Made by a program: the position numbers and the translations under genes
NCBI GenBank assembly: GCA_002352445.1
Contig: DEIL01000052.1
Location: 1-28,688 of the forward strand
Source of the DNA: Desulfobulbaceae bacterium UBA2775
Lineage (GTDB): Bacteria; Desulfobacterota; Desulfobulbia; Desulfobulbales; Desulfocapsaceae
Direction: 5' to 3'
Length of the DNA stretch: 28,688 nucleotides
Part shown: positions 22,659 through 28,688 of the stretch, one piece after another
Layout: every line of letters begins with the position of its first letter
Position numbering within the stretch: the stretch's first letter is position 1
Notes under the pieces: generated by a model
Databases searched by the model: none
Told to the model about the DNA's origin: nothing
What the model saw: the letters and a program-made list of their open reading frames with translations, nothing else

Positions 22659-23339
22659 ATGGCAAAACAATCTCAAGCAAATCCTCTTAAAAAAATATGG
22701 ATTCTCGGAGCCGGGAAATTCGGTCAGCTGGCCCTGGAGCGTATAAGCCGTCATCTTCCTGAAGTTGAAATAACTCTGGTGGATAACAGAGTGCAGGTTG
22801 TGGCTGTTGAAAGGGTTAGCGTCGTCTGTGAGGAAGGGATAAGCTGGCTTGCAGACAATATGCTAAGGGAAGAGACAGCAGATATGATCATTCCGGCTCT
22901 TCCGGTTCATATGGTGGCGGAATGGTTGAAACTAAGGAGTGGTGCACATTATGAAGTCTCTACTGTCCCATTGCCCGAACAGCTTGTTGCAAGACTCCCT
23001 CATCCGATTACAAATGGTGACAGTCAACTCTATCTCAGCCATGCGGATTTTTTCTGTCCTGATAACTGCGGGGAGCCGGAATTGTTCTGCACCTATACCG
23101 GCGAAGAGAGAGCAGAAAATATGTTTCACCTTCTTGAAAATATAGATGAGTTGCCCTATGTTCCCTTTGTCGTCCGCAGCTACCAGCTTTTTCCCGGGGT
23201 CGGGGGAATATATCCGGGAGATATGTGGAATCTTCTGGACCGTCTACACAACTTCCTGAATAAACCGCTTCTCATAGCGACCGCATGTCGCTGTCATGGG
23301 GTGGTGGATGGGCTGAAGTTTAAGCCGAAACATTTATAA
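22659..23339 (+). CDS. Unknown Rossmann-fold protein with a cysteine cluster
   Basis: A 226-residue soluble protein. The N-terminus is a dinucleotide-binding fold: IWILGAGKFGQLAL (GxGxxG, residues 17-22) and an acidic strand end, ITLVDNR (Asp42). The C-terminal half holds a cysteine cluster: FFCPDNCGEPELFC (Cys133, Cys137, Cys144) and TACRCHG (Cys210, Cys212, His213), which could bind iron-sulfur or zinc. It resembles TrkA-N-type proteins only in the first part. I do not recognise a named family. It lies in a tight run after mnmH (11 nt) and 8 nt before an MFS gene, so it is probably co-expressed with both. A role in selenium or RNA metabolism is conceivable but unsupported. Confidence 0.7.
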   Translation: MAKQSQANPLKKIWILGAGKFGQLALERISRHLPEVEITLVDNRVQVVAVERVSVVCEEGISWLADNMLREETADMIIPALPVHMVAEWLKLRSGAHYEVSTVPLPEQLVARLPHPITNGDSQLYLSHADFFCPDNCGEPELFCTYTGEERAENMFHLLENIDELPYVPFVVRSYQLFPGVGGIYPGDMWNLLDRLHNFLNKPLLIATACRCHGVVDGLKFKPKHL

Positions 23340-23347
23340 GGATTGCC

Positions 23348-24610
23348 ATGAGTGATCGTTTAACCGCGCGAACGATTTTATTCCGTCTTTTTCTCCCTTT
23401 TGCCCTGGGATACTTTGTCTCTTACCTGTTCAGAACGGTTAACGCCATCATTGCCCCCGATCTGGTAGCAGAGCTTAACCTGACTGCTGCCGATCTCGGC
23501 TTGCTGACATCCGCATACTTTTTTACTTTTGCGGCCTTTCAACTGCCCCTCGGAGTTCTGCTCGATCGTTTCGGGTCACGAAAAGTTGAGGGAATCCTGC
23601 TGCTGTTTGCTGCAGTGGGGGCACTTCTTTTCTCTATGGCGGAATCCCTTACCGGTTTGATTGTCGGCCGGGCATTGATCGGTCTCGGTGTTTCCGCCTG
23701 CCTGATGGCTGCTTTTAAGGCCTTCTCCACCTGGTTGCCGAGTGAGCGGCTTCCCCTGGCCAATGGTGTACAGATGGTTTCAGGTGGGTTGGGAGCCTTG
23801 ACGGCGACAACCCCGGTGCAGGCTGCCCTGCAGATAACCGACTGGCGCGGAGTCTTTATGGGGCTCGCAGGAATAGCACTGCTGGCCGCAGTTGTGGTCT
23901 TTTTTGTTGTGCCGGAGCAGAAACAAAACCAGCAGAATGAGTCGATCAGGGAACAGCTGCAGGGACTGCGCAGTGTCTTGACCAGCCGCATATTCTGGCA
24001 GATTGCTCCCTGGGCTTTTATATCACAGGCCACTTACCTGTCGATTCACGGACTCTGGTCGGGGCCCTGGCTTCGCGATGTTGCGGGAATGGGTCGGACT
24101 GATATTGCCCAGATGCTCCTGTGGGTGGCGGTAGCAATGATGGCAGGCTATTTTACCTTCGGCAGTTTGGCAGGACGGCTGGCAACCCAGGGCGTTCGGC
24201 CTTCAATGGTTGCCTCGGTTGGCATGAGTTCATTTCTTGTTGTTCAACTGCTGCTGGTCTTTCTTCCAGATTATGCCACGTTTCTCTGGCTCGGCTTCGG
24301 TTTTTTCGGGACCGCCGGTATTCTCCCCTATGCGATTCTCTCACAATCATTTCCCAAACACTTGACCGGGCGCTGTAATACGGCCTTGAACCTCATGGTT
24401 TTTGTTGTGGCGTTTTCCGCTCAATGGCTGATCGGAGCAATCATCGGCCTCTGGCCGACAACTGCTGCCGGTACTTATTCCCCAACCGGATATCGGGCAG
24501 CATTTCTCATATTAATCGTATGTCAGCTTCTGGCGGCGGGCTGGTATTTTATCACCTCTCCTTCGTCTTTGGATGGGTGTCCGGGAGAGACGCAATCACC
24601 CTCCAGATAA
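23348..24610 (+). CDS. Major facilitator superfamily transporter
   Basis: A 420-residue protein with about 12 hydrophobic segments in two halves. The MFS motif A is clear in the loop after helix 2 (GVLLDRFGSRKVEG), and VGRALIGLGVSACLMAAFKA fits helix 4. The substrate is not evident. AAGGA 5 nt before the ATG supports the start. It is the last gene of the rsmE-mnmH run; 42 nt separate it from the next gene. Confidence 0.9.
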   Translation: MSDRLTARTILFRLFLPFALGYFVSYLFRTVNAIIAPDLVAELNLTAADLGLLTSAYFFTFAAFQLPLGVLLDRFGSRKVEGILLLFAAVGALLFSMAESLTGLIVGRALIGLGVSACLMAAFKAFSTWLPSERLPLANGVQMVSGGLGALTATTPVQAALQITDWRGVFMGLAGIALLAAVVVFFVVPEQKQNQQNESIREQLQGLRSVLTSRIFWQIAPWAFISQATYLSIHGLWSGPWLRDVAGMGRTDIAQMLLWVAVAMMAGYFTFGSLAGRLATQGVRPSMVASVGMSSFLVVQLLLVFLPDYATFLWLGFGFFGTAGILPYAILSQSFPKHLTGRCNTALNLMVFVVAFSAQWLIGAIIGLWPTTAAGTYSPTGYRAAFLILIVCQLLAAGWYFITSPSSLDGCPGETQSPSR

Positions 24611-24652
24611 AATTTATTCCACAGTGGCTGATAATATTGTAAAAATATCTTT

Positions 24653-25168
24653 ATGACTCTCTTTTCTTTTGCATTTATATTCGTTGGCAGTATCTGTTTT
24701 TCCCTCGGCTTATTCCACCTGCTTATTTTTTTTCGCAGGAGAGACCTGAAGGTTGATCTTCTTTTTTCCTGTATGGCTTTTGCCATTGCTTTCTCTTCGT
24801 ATCTTGAAATTTATGGTTTCAAAACCGGTTCGTTGCCGGAGTATGTTCTCCTGCTCAAAGGAACACTTGCTGTTCAGTGCTTTTTATGGGTCTGTTTTGC
24901 CTGGTTTGTACATTTCTATATCGAGTCTGAAAGGCTCTGGCCCCCTATCTTCATAACAATTCTTTATAGCCTGGCTCAGGTAATCAATATTTTTTCACCC
25001 GGGAGTATCCTCTTTCGTAAAATCAATGGAATTGAAATCCTTCTCAATGCAGTCGGGAGAGATTTTGTATTTTGCCCATGGCCCGGCCAATTCATTCAGA
25101 ATTATCGGAGATGCTGCCTGGGTCATTCTTCTCATATATACAGCCATGGCCTGTATACGTTTTGGTAA
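24653..25168 (+). pseudogene. Membrane-sensor N-terminus of a frameshifted sigma-54 activator
   Basis: This frame encodes the first membrane helices (e.g. FAFIFVGSICFSLGLFHLLI, LLKGTLAVQCFLWVCFAWFV, PPIFITILYSLAQVINIF) of a 7TM-like sensor. Its sensible sequence ends near KINGIEILLNAV (25054), after which it becomes unrelated (GRDFVFCPWPGQF…) and stops at 25168. The natural continuation, GEILYFAHGPANSF, is in the +1 frame of the next entry. Skipping one G in GGG (25055-25057) joins them into one 712-residue protein. Either an assembly or sequencing error, or a true inactivating mutation. No ribosome binding site is obvious. Confidence 0.7.
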
Positions 25169-26792
25169 AAAAGGAAATCCCAGAAAAGCCGTTATCTTCG
25201 GCGTAACAATTTTTCTCTGTCTCGGCCTTGGATACCTGCACGGAACTTTGATTGATCTCGGTATTGTTGATCCCCCTTACCTTGGCAGTTTTCTTTTTCT
25301 GCCACTTTCTCTGGTCATGAGTTATTCACTTGCCGGGGATGTTGTAAAAGCTTCCCTGCTGGCCGAGGAAGTCAAAGCAGCAGAGTCACGCTGGCGAAAT
25401 CTGCTTGAAAATGTTCAGCTCATGGTTATCGGCATTGGCCTGGATAAAAATATTTTTTATGTGAACCCGTTTTTCCTGAGTACCACAGGCTATAAAAAGA
25501 GTGCGATCTTGAACAATCCTTTCAATAATTTAATCCTGGAAAAGGATCGTGAACTGATGACGGACAGGCTCGAGGAAATCTTTGGCGGCAAAGCTGCTAT
25601 CCTGCCTGAACGCCGCCTGCCTATTGTCACCAAATCCGGTGTGCAGCGGGAGATATTATTTTCTAACGTTCTGATTTCAAACGGTGGTAGTTTAGCAGCG
25701 GGAATACTCGGTATCGGCAAGGATATTACAGATCAGATAAAGGCTGAAGCCGGCAGAGACCTGGCTATACAGGATCTCGAAGAATTGAAGGTGAAGCTGG
25801 AGAATGAAAACATATCTCTCAGGGAAGTTATCCAGATGGATCACGGCTTTAAAGAGATGATAGGAAAGAGCAATGGTCTTCTCTATGTACTAAGCAAGGT
25901 TCAACAGGTTGCTCGGACAGACTCAACCGTTTTGATTCTTGGAGAAACAGGTACCGGCAAAGAGCTGGTTGCCAGTGCAATTCACAGGGAAAGTGAACGC
26001 AGCAACAAACCGTTTATTCGTGTCAATTGTGCTGCTATCCCTGCCGAGTTGGTTGAAAGTGAACTGTTCGGCCATGAACCGGGAGCTTTCACCAATGCAG
26101 TTACTCTGCGCCGGGGAAAGTTTGAACTAGCCGAAGGTGGGACCATTTTTCTTGATGAAGTCAGTGAAATGCCCCTTGATGTCCAGGCAAAGTTGCTCAC
26201 TGTCCTGCAGGAAAAGGAGTTGGCGAGAGTTGGTGGATCACGGACCATACAAGTCGATGCGAGGGTAATTTCCGCGACAAACCGTGATTTGGGAAGTGAA
26301 GTTGCTGCAGGTCGGTTCCGGGCTGACCTTTACTATCGACTCAACGTCTATCCCATTACTCTCCCCCCCCTGCGGGACAGGAGGGAAGATATTCCCCTAC
26401 TGGTCACTCATTTCATTTCTCTCTTTAATAAGCAATTCGGCAAAAATACTGAGGAGGTTTCCCCCATTATTATGGAAACCCTGCAAAACTATGACTGGCC
26501 GGGAAATATCCGCGAGCTTCGGAATGTACTTGAAAGGGCTGTAATCACCAATGCAGGGTCAAGTCTCCATCTGCCGGATGGGCTCAGCCAGTATAAGAAT
26601 AGAAATATAAATGACCTGGCAGTAGACACAGAAATCCTTTCCCTGGCAGAAGTAGAACGGCAGCATATCCTCCGTACTTTGCAAAAAACCGACTGGCAGA
26701 TAAGTGGCATAAAGGGCGCTGCCACTATTCTTAAAATGAATCCCTCAACTCTTCGTTCACGGATTAAAAAACTGGGCTTGAAAAAGCCCTGA
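25026..26792 (+). CDS. PAS and sigma-54 interaction domain activator, main part (frameshifted gene)
   Basis: Carries the rest of the gene: further membrane helices (DAAWVILLIYTAMACIRF, AVIFGVTIFLCLGLGYLHG, FLFLPLSLVMSYSLAG), a PAS domain (about residues 120-240, WRNLLENVQLMVIGIGLD … GILGIGKDITDQ), a coiled linker, the AAA+ sigma-54 activator domain (Walker A GETGTGKE, Walker B GGTIFLDE, Arg region FRADLYYRLNVYP) and a C-terminal Fis-type helix-turn-helix (GAATILKMNPSTLRSRIKKL). The loop that contacts sigma-54 reads GAFTNA (26082-26099) in place of GAFTGA. As written, the ATG at 25026 has no ribosome binding site and the true start is probably 24653 via the frameshift. Target genes and signal are unknown. 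Confidence 0.88.
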   Translation: MELKSFSMQSGEILYFAHGPANSFRIIGDAAWVILLIYTAMACIRFGKKGNPRKAVIFGVTIFLCLGLGYLHGTLIDLGIVDPPYLGSFLFLPLSLVMSYSLAGDVVKASLLAEEVKAAESRWRNLLENVQLMVIGIGLDKNIFYVNPFFLSTTGYKKSAILNNPFNNLILEKDRELMTDRLEEIFGGKAAILPERRLPIVTKSGVQREILFSNVLISNGGSLAAGILGIGKDITDQIKAEAGRDLAIQDLEELKVKLENENISLREVIQMDHGFKEMIGKSNGLLYVLSKVQQVARTDSTVLILGETGTGKELVASAIHRESERSNKPFIRVNCAAIPAELVESELFGHEPGAFTNAVTLRRGKFELAEGGTIFLDEVSEMPLDVQAKLLTVLQEKELARVGGSRTIQVDARVISATNRDLGSEVAAGRFRADLYYRLNVYPITLPPLRDRREDIPLLVTHFISLFNKQFGKNTEEVSPIIMETLQNYDWPGNIRELRNVLERAVITNAGSSLHLPDGLSQYKNRNINDLAVDTEILSLAEVERQHILRTLQKTDWQISGIKGAATILKMNPSTLRSRIKKLGLKKP

Positions 26793-26796
26793 TTTT
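26774..26796 (+). terminator. Weak terminator overlapping the end of the sigma-54 activator gene
   Basis: GGGCTT (26774-26779), a GAAA loop and AAGCCC (26784-26789) form a 6-bp stem followed by TGATTTT; it overlaps the stop codon. Short stem and short T-run make this uncertain. Confidence 0.35.
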
Positions 26797-26888
26797 CGTC
26801 TGTCGTCAGAACGACCTTTTTAGATGGCATTAGGAGCTTGTCAACCCTGGAATGACACGAATGCGACATGCCGGGGCTGACACGACAC

Positions 26889-27036
26889 TAGGAGGTTGTC
26901 CGAGAATAAGTATTTTGTTCAAAATCGAGGTTTTCCAAAAAAATAAGCACAGCCATATACGTGATATTGCGAGTATAATTTTTTTTTTGGAAATAACGAA
27001 GAGTTTGGGCAAAATCCATTCTCGGACAGGCTCCTA
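26889..27036. mobile_element. MITE-like element with 19-bp terminal inverted repeats
   Basis: TAGGAGGTTGTCCGAGAAT (26889-26907) and ATTCTCGGACAGGCTCCTA (27018-27036) are inverted repeats with two mismatches, enclosing about 110 AT-rich nt without a reading frame. Internal A- and T-runs (CCAAAAAAAT and ATTTTTTTTTTGG) can also pair, so the whole unit folds as a long hairpin. TA at each tip could be a TA target duplication. A shorter similar end, TTAGGAGCTTGTC, lies at 26828-26840. No transposase is in the window. Confidence 0.75.
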
Positions 27037-27444
27037 GTATTCTCTCGGTACATGCAGGCTAACGGGGAAGATAGATTGGAAGTTAGCGAAATCTTTATCC
27101 GTTGTTAAAATGGGCATTTTACGTCGCGAGGAGATTGCACAGATAAGAAAATCAGTATTGGAACCTTGAATTCCTTTTTTCCTTGCTGTGTTAAAATACT
27201 CGGCTGCCAACTCATAATCCTTTGTTTCCAATTCTATATCAGTAAAGGCTTCAAGGTGCAGTTTTAGGGTATCAAATTGTTTTTTTGATTTTATGCCGCT
27301 TAAAAGCTCTTGCCTGATGGGGCCGAGTAGTTGGGCACGAATTTCTTCGATTAAATTTCTTAGTTCCTCAATATAGGGATTACCCTGAACAGTATTTCTT
27401 CTGAGAGCAAGCGACCAGATACAAGTGTCTATGATGATTTTCAT
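27034..27444 (-). CDS. vapC: VapC-type PIN domain ribonuclease toxin
   Basis: A 136-residue PIN domain RNase. The acidic metal-binding residues are visible: Asp6 (IIIDTCIWSLAL), Glu46 (IRQELLSGI), Asp98 (GSNTDFLICA) and Asp116 (LTTDKDFANF). It overlaps its antitoxin gene by 4 nt (ATGA), the usual toxin-antitoxin arrangement. Its stop codon TAG (27034-27036) is the outer TAG of the neighbouring inverted-repeat element, so the last residues (near HVPREY) may have been set by that insertion. Catalytic residues are intact and the length is normal, so it is probably functional. Confidence 0.9.
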   Translation of the reverse strand: MKIIIDTCIWSLALRRNTVQGNPYIEELRNLIEEIRAQLLGPIRQELLSGIKSKKQFDTLKLHLEAFTDIELETKDYELAAEYFNTARKKGIQGSNTDFLICAISSRRKMPILTTDKDFANFQSIFPVSLHVPREY

Positions 27445-27641
27445 TTTGCAGTTCGTTGTTGTTTGTAGTCATAGTCTTTATCAAAAGCCACTGTATTGAA
27501 AATATTAAGAATTTCTGATTGTTTTCTACGTTGGATATATTCATGTAGAGCTTCGGTGACAACACCTTTCTTGGTTCGATGTTTTCCAATTAATTTTGCT
27601 TCTTCAATAAGCTTGTCATCAAGTGCGAGATTTGTTGCCAT
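27441..27641 (-). CDS. vapB: VapB-type ribbon-helix-helix antitoxin
   Basis: A 66-residue antitoxin: an N-terminal DNA-binding ribbon (MATNLALDDKLIEEAKLIG), helices KKGVVTEALHEYIQRRKQ, and a C-terminal tail expected to wrap the toxin (FDKDYDYKQQRTAK). GGGAGG lies 8 nt before the ATG. It probably represses its own promoter through the palindrome overlapping it (27661-27694). Confidence 0.88.
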   Translation of the reverse strand: MATNLALDDKLIEEAKLIGKHRTKKGVVTEALHEYIQRRKQSEILNIFNTVAFDKDYDYKQQRTAK

Positions 27642-27660
27642 GATTTTGCCTCCCGATTTG

Positions 27661-27699
27661 TTTACACACTATTATATTCCTTTCGATGTGTAAAGTAAA
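27661..27699 (-). promoter_or_regulatory. vapBC promoter with overlapping operator palindrome
   Basis: On the minus strand TTTACT (27699-27694) and a perfect TATAAT (27676-27671) are 17 nt apart. TTTACACA (27694-27687 on the minus strand) and TGTGTAAA (27668-27661) form an exact 8-bp inverted repeat that flanks the -10 box, a fitting autoregulatory site for the VapB ribbon-helix-helix protein. Confidence 0.7.
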
Positions 27700-27946
27700 C
27701 CTGAAATGATGGTTAGTTTTACCCACTTTCCTCCGAATGCCCTGAGCTGGATTCGGGATATTCAACTGCGAAATAGCGCGAATATGTGATATTACGCACT
27801 TCATTGTGTGACTTCAACTTCCTGCGTTGTGGTAATAAAAGTTGTATTTTCAAGATGTAAAAAAGGAAAACAATTTTACCGGCCATAATGGATCGCTTAT
27901 TGCTTTGGAAGAATATAACTTTACGATTTTTCCAAAGGAGAGACCA
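27700..27946. other. Intergenic between vapBC and the ABM-like gene
   Basis: About 250 nt between divergent genes. An open frame from a TTG at 27842 joins the ABM-like gene but has no ribosome binding site; nothing else is recognised. Confidence 0.5.
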
Positions 27947-28246
27947 ATGGTTGAACTTGAAATATTGTTCAAAATCTATCCTAAAAAAAGGGCCGAGTTT
28001 CTCCTGGCATTTGACATGATGAAAACAGGTGAGAGTTTGGAAAAGAACCGTATTGACCTGGAACTTTTCGAATTGGTCAGGGAGTCAAACACCTTTTTAT
28101 GGCGTGAACTTTGGGATAACGCTGAATCCCTTAGCCATTATTGTAACGAAAATAAATACCGGGCTTTGATGGGTGCCATCGACATCCTGGGAAATCAAAT
28201 TCATATACGAACACTTTCAATCATGGAGGAAACAGCAAATGAATAA
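27947..28246 (+). CDS. ABM-like dimeric alpha/beta-barrel protein
   Basis: A 99-residue protein resembling the antibiotic-biosynthesis-monooxygenase (ABM) dimeric ferredoxin-like fold: MVELEILFKIYPKKRAEFLL opens the first strand and helix, LELFELVRESNTFLWRELWD gives the central strands, and SLSHYCNENKYRALMGAIDI the second helix. Such proteins are quinol monooxygenases, heme-binding proteins or of unknown role. The His that many active monooxygenases use is not obvious here, so activity is uncertain. AAAGGAG 6 nt before the ATG fixes the start over the longer TTG-initiated frame. It overlaps the next gene by 8 nt, so they are translationally linked. Confidence 0.7.
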   Translation: MVELEILFKIYPKKRAEFLLAFDMMKTGESLEKNRIDLELFELVRESNTFLWRELWDNAESLSHYCNENKYRALMGAIDILGNQIHIRTLSIMEETANE

Positions 28247-28688
28247 CCTGTCGAGAACCCTTTTACTCTGTGCCATTTTTCTGATGGTAACCACTATCGG
28301 CAACACCCAGGAGAAGGGAGGTGAAGACCTGGCAGCCAAGACCCAGAATCCGGTAGGCGCCATGTACAGTTTGCCCTTTAAATTCAGCTTTGACTACGGT
28401 GCGGAAAACGGTGAGGCAAGTTTTCTCAATATCCAGCCGGTGATACCGGTGACTGTGGGTGACTGGAACCTGATTAATCGGGTAATTATGCCCCTGATTG
28501 ACACTCCAGGCATGGTGACTGGAACCCCTGAAATTCCAACCCCTATACCGGGTGATGGTGCCACAGGTCTTGGGGATATCAATTATTCGGTATTTGTTTC
28601 TCCGGCTGAACCAGGGAGGGTTATATGGGGCATTGGCCCGTCCCTTATGATGGATACGGCCACCGACGACCAGTTAGGGAGCGGCAAA
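28239..28688 (+). CDS. Outer-membrane channel-like protein (Phenol_MetA_deg / neuromedin U-like), 5' part
   Basis: First 150 codons of an exported protein that runs off the window. A hydrophobic signal (SRTLLLCAIFLMVTTIG) is followed by EDLAAKTQNPVGAMYSLPFK, FLNIQPVIPVTVGDWNLINR and TGLGDINYSVFVSP, the pattern of a family of predicted outer-membrane beta-barrels related to the MetA pathway of phenol degradation proteins. GGAGGA lies 8 nt before the ATG, inside the ABM-like gene, which it overlaps by 8 nt. The pairing suggests a shared, unidentified role at the envelope. Confidence 0.75.
   Translation, partial: MNNLSRTLLLCAIFLMVTTIGNTQEKGGEDLAAKTQNPVGAMYSLPFKFSFDYGAENGEASFLNIQPVIPVTVGDWNLINRVIMPLIDTPGMVTGTPEIPTPIPGDGATGLGDINYSVFVSPAEPGRVIWGIGPSLMMDTATDDQLGSGK

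Noticed and set aside
26803..26825. ACGACCTTTTTAGATGGCAT as another CGTAAAAAG repeat end
   Set aside because: Lacks the TTTTTACG core; the resemblance is too weak to count as a copy.

Overview
The window looks like chromosomal DNA from an anaerobic Desulfobacterota (deltaproteobacterial) bacterium, most likely of the Desulfobulbales type. This is inferred from a periplasmic octaheme cytochrome c, a class II DAHP synthase, an HsdR-N-like protein of a kind I associate with deltaproteobacteria, LetAB-type MCE transport genes, a sigma-54 activator, and several families of short palindromic intergenic repeats. No rRNA, tRNA, CRISPR array, phage or transposase gene was seen.

Layout. 1-2.0 kb: the start of a leftward membrane protein, an NamA/YqjM ene-reductase, a 57-codon remnant of a histone-deacetylase-like gene, and an exported NifX-fold protein. 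2.2-3.7 kb: a repeat element directly upstream of an octaheme HAO-family cytochrome c, then a strong terminator. 3.9-6.1 kb: a triple-FeoA protein, then a leftward EI24-like membrane protein/CYTH operon with a recognisable promoter. 6.1-9.2 kb: a perfect-palindrome repeat, radA, a 36-aa membrane peptide, and a degenerate nucleotide-cyclase domain fused to a cyclic-nucleotide-binding domain. 9.2-12.8 kb, leftward: HtrA protease, class II DAHP synthase, and an HsdR-N-like protein. 13-14.7 kb: a second long repeat copy, a LemA-like protein and an unknown 162-aa protein. 15-19 kb, leftward: letB (seven MCE domains) and letA, with a Sel1-repeat remnant behind letB. 19.2-24.6 kb: nested inverted repeats, prmA, a convergent PilZ protein, then a compact run rsmE-mnmH-unknown Rossmann protein-MFS transporter. 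24.6-26.8 kb: a membrane-linked PAS/sigma-54 activator split by a frameshift, with a GAFTNA loop in place of GAFTGA. 26.9-28.7 kb: a MITE-like element whose end supplies the vapC stop codon, vapBC with a clear promoter/operator, an ABM-like protein, and the start of an outer-membrane-channel-like protein.

How it fits together. Most genes are housekeeping: RNA and ribosome modification (prmA, rsmE, mnmH), DNA repair (radA), aromatic amino acid synthesis, envelope maintenance (HtrA, LetAB) and signalling (PilZ, cyclase/cNMP, sigma-54). The most distinctive layer is the repeats. One family ends in a CGTAAAAAG / CTTTTTACG motif and occurs as two near-identical long copies, one divergent palindromic copy and several solo ends, nearly always in short intergenic gaps and sometimes forming gene ends. 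I did not find a clear new multi-gene system. The best candidates for something undescribed are this repeat family, the triple-FeoA protein, the pseudo-cyclase/cNMP fusion, the exported NifX protein and the Cys-rich Rossmann protein after mnmH.
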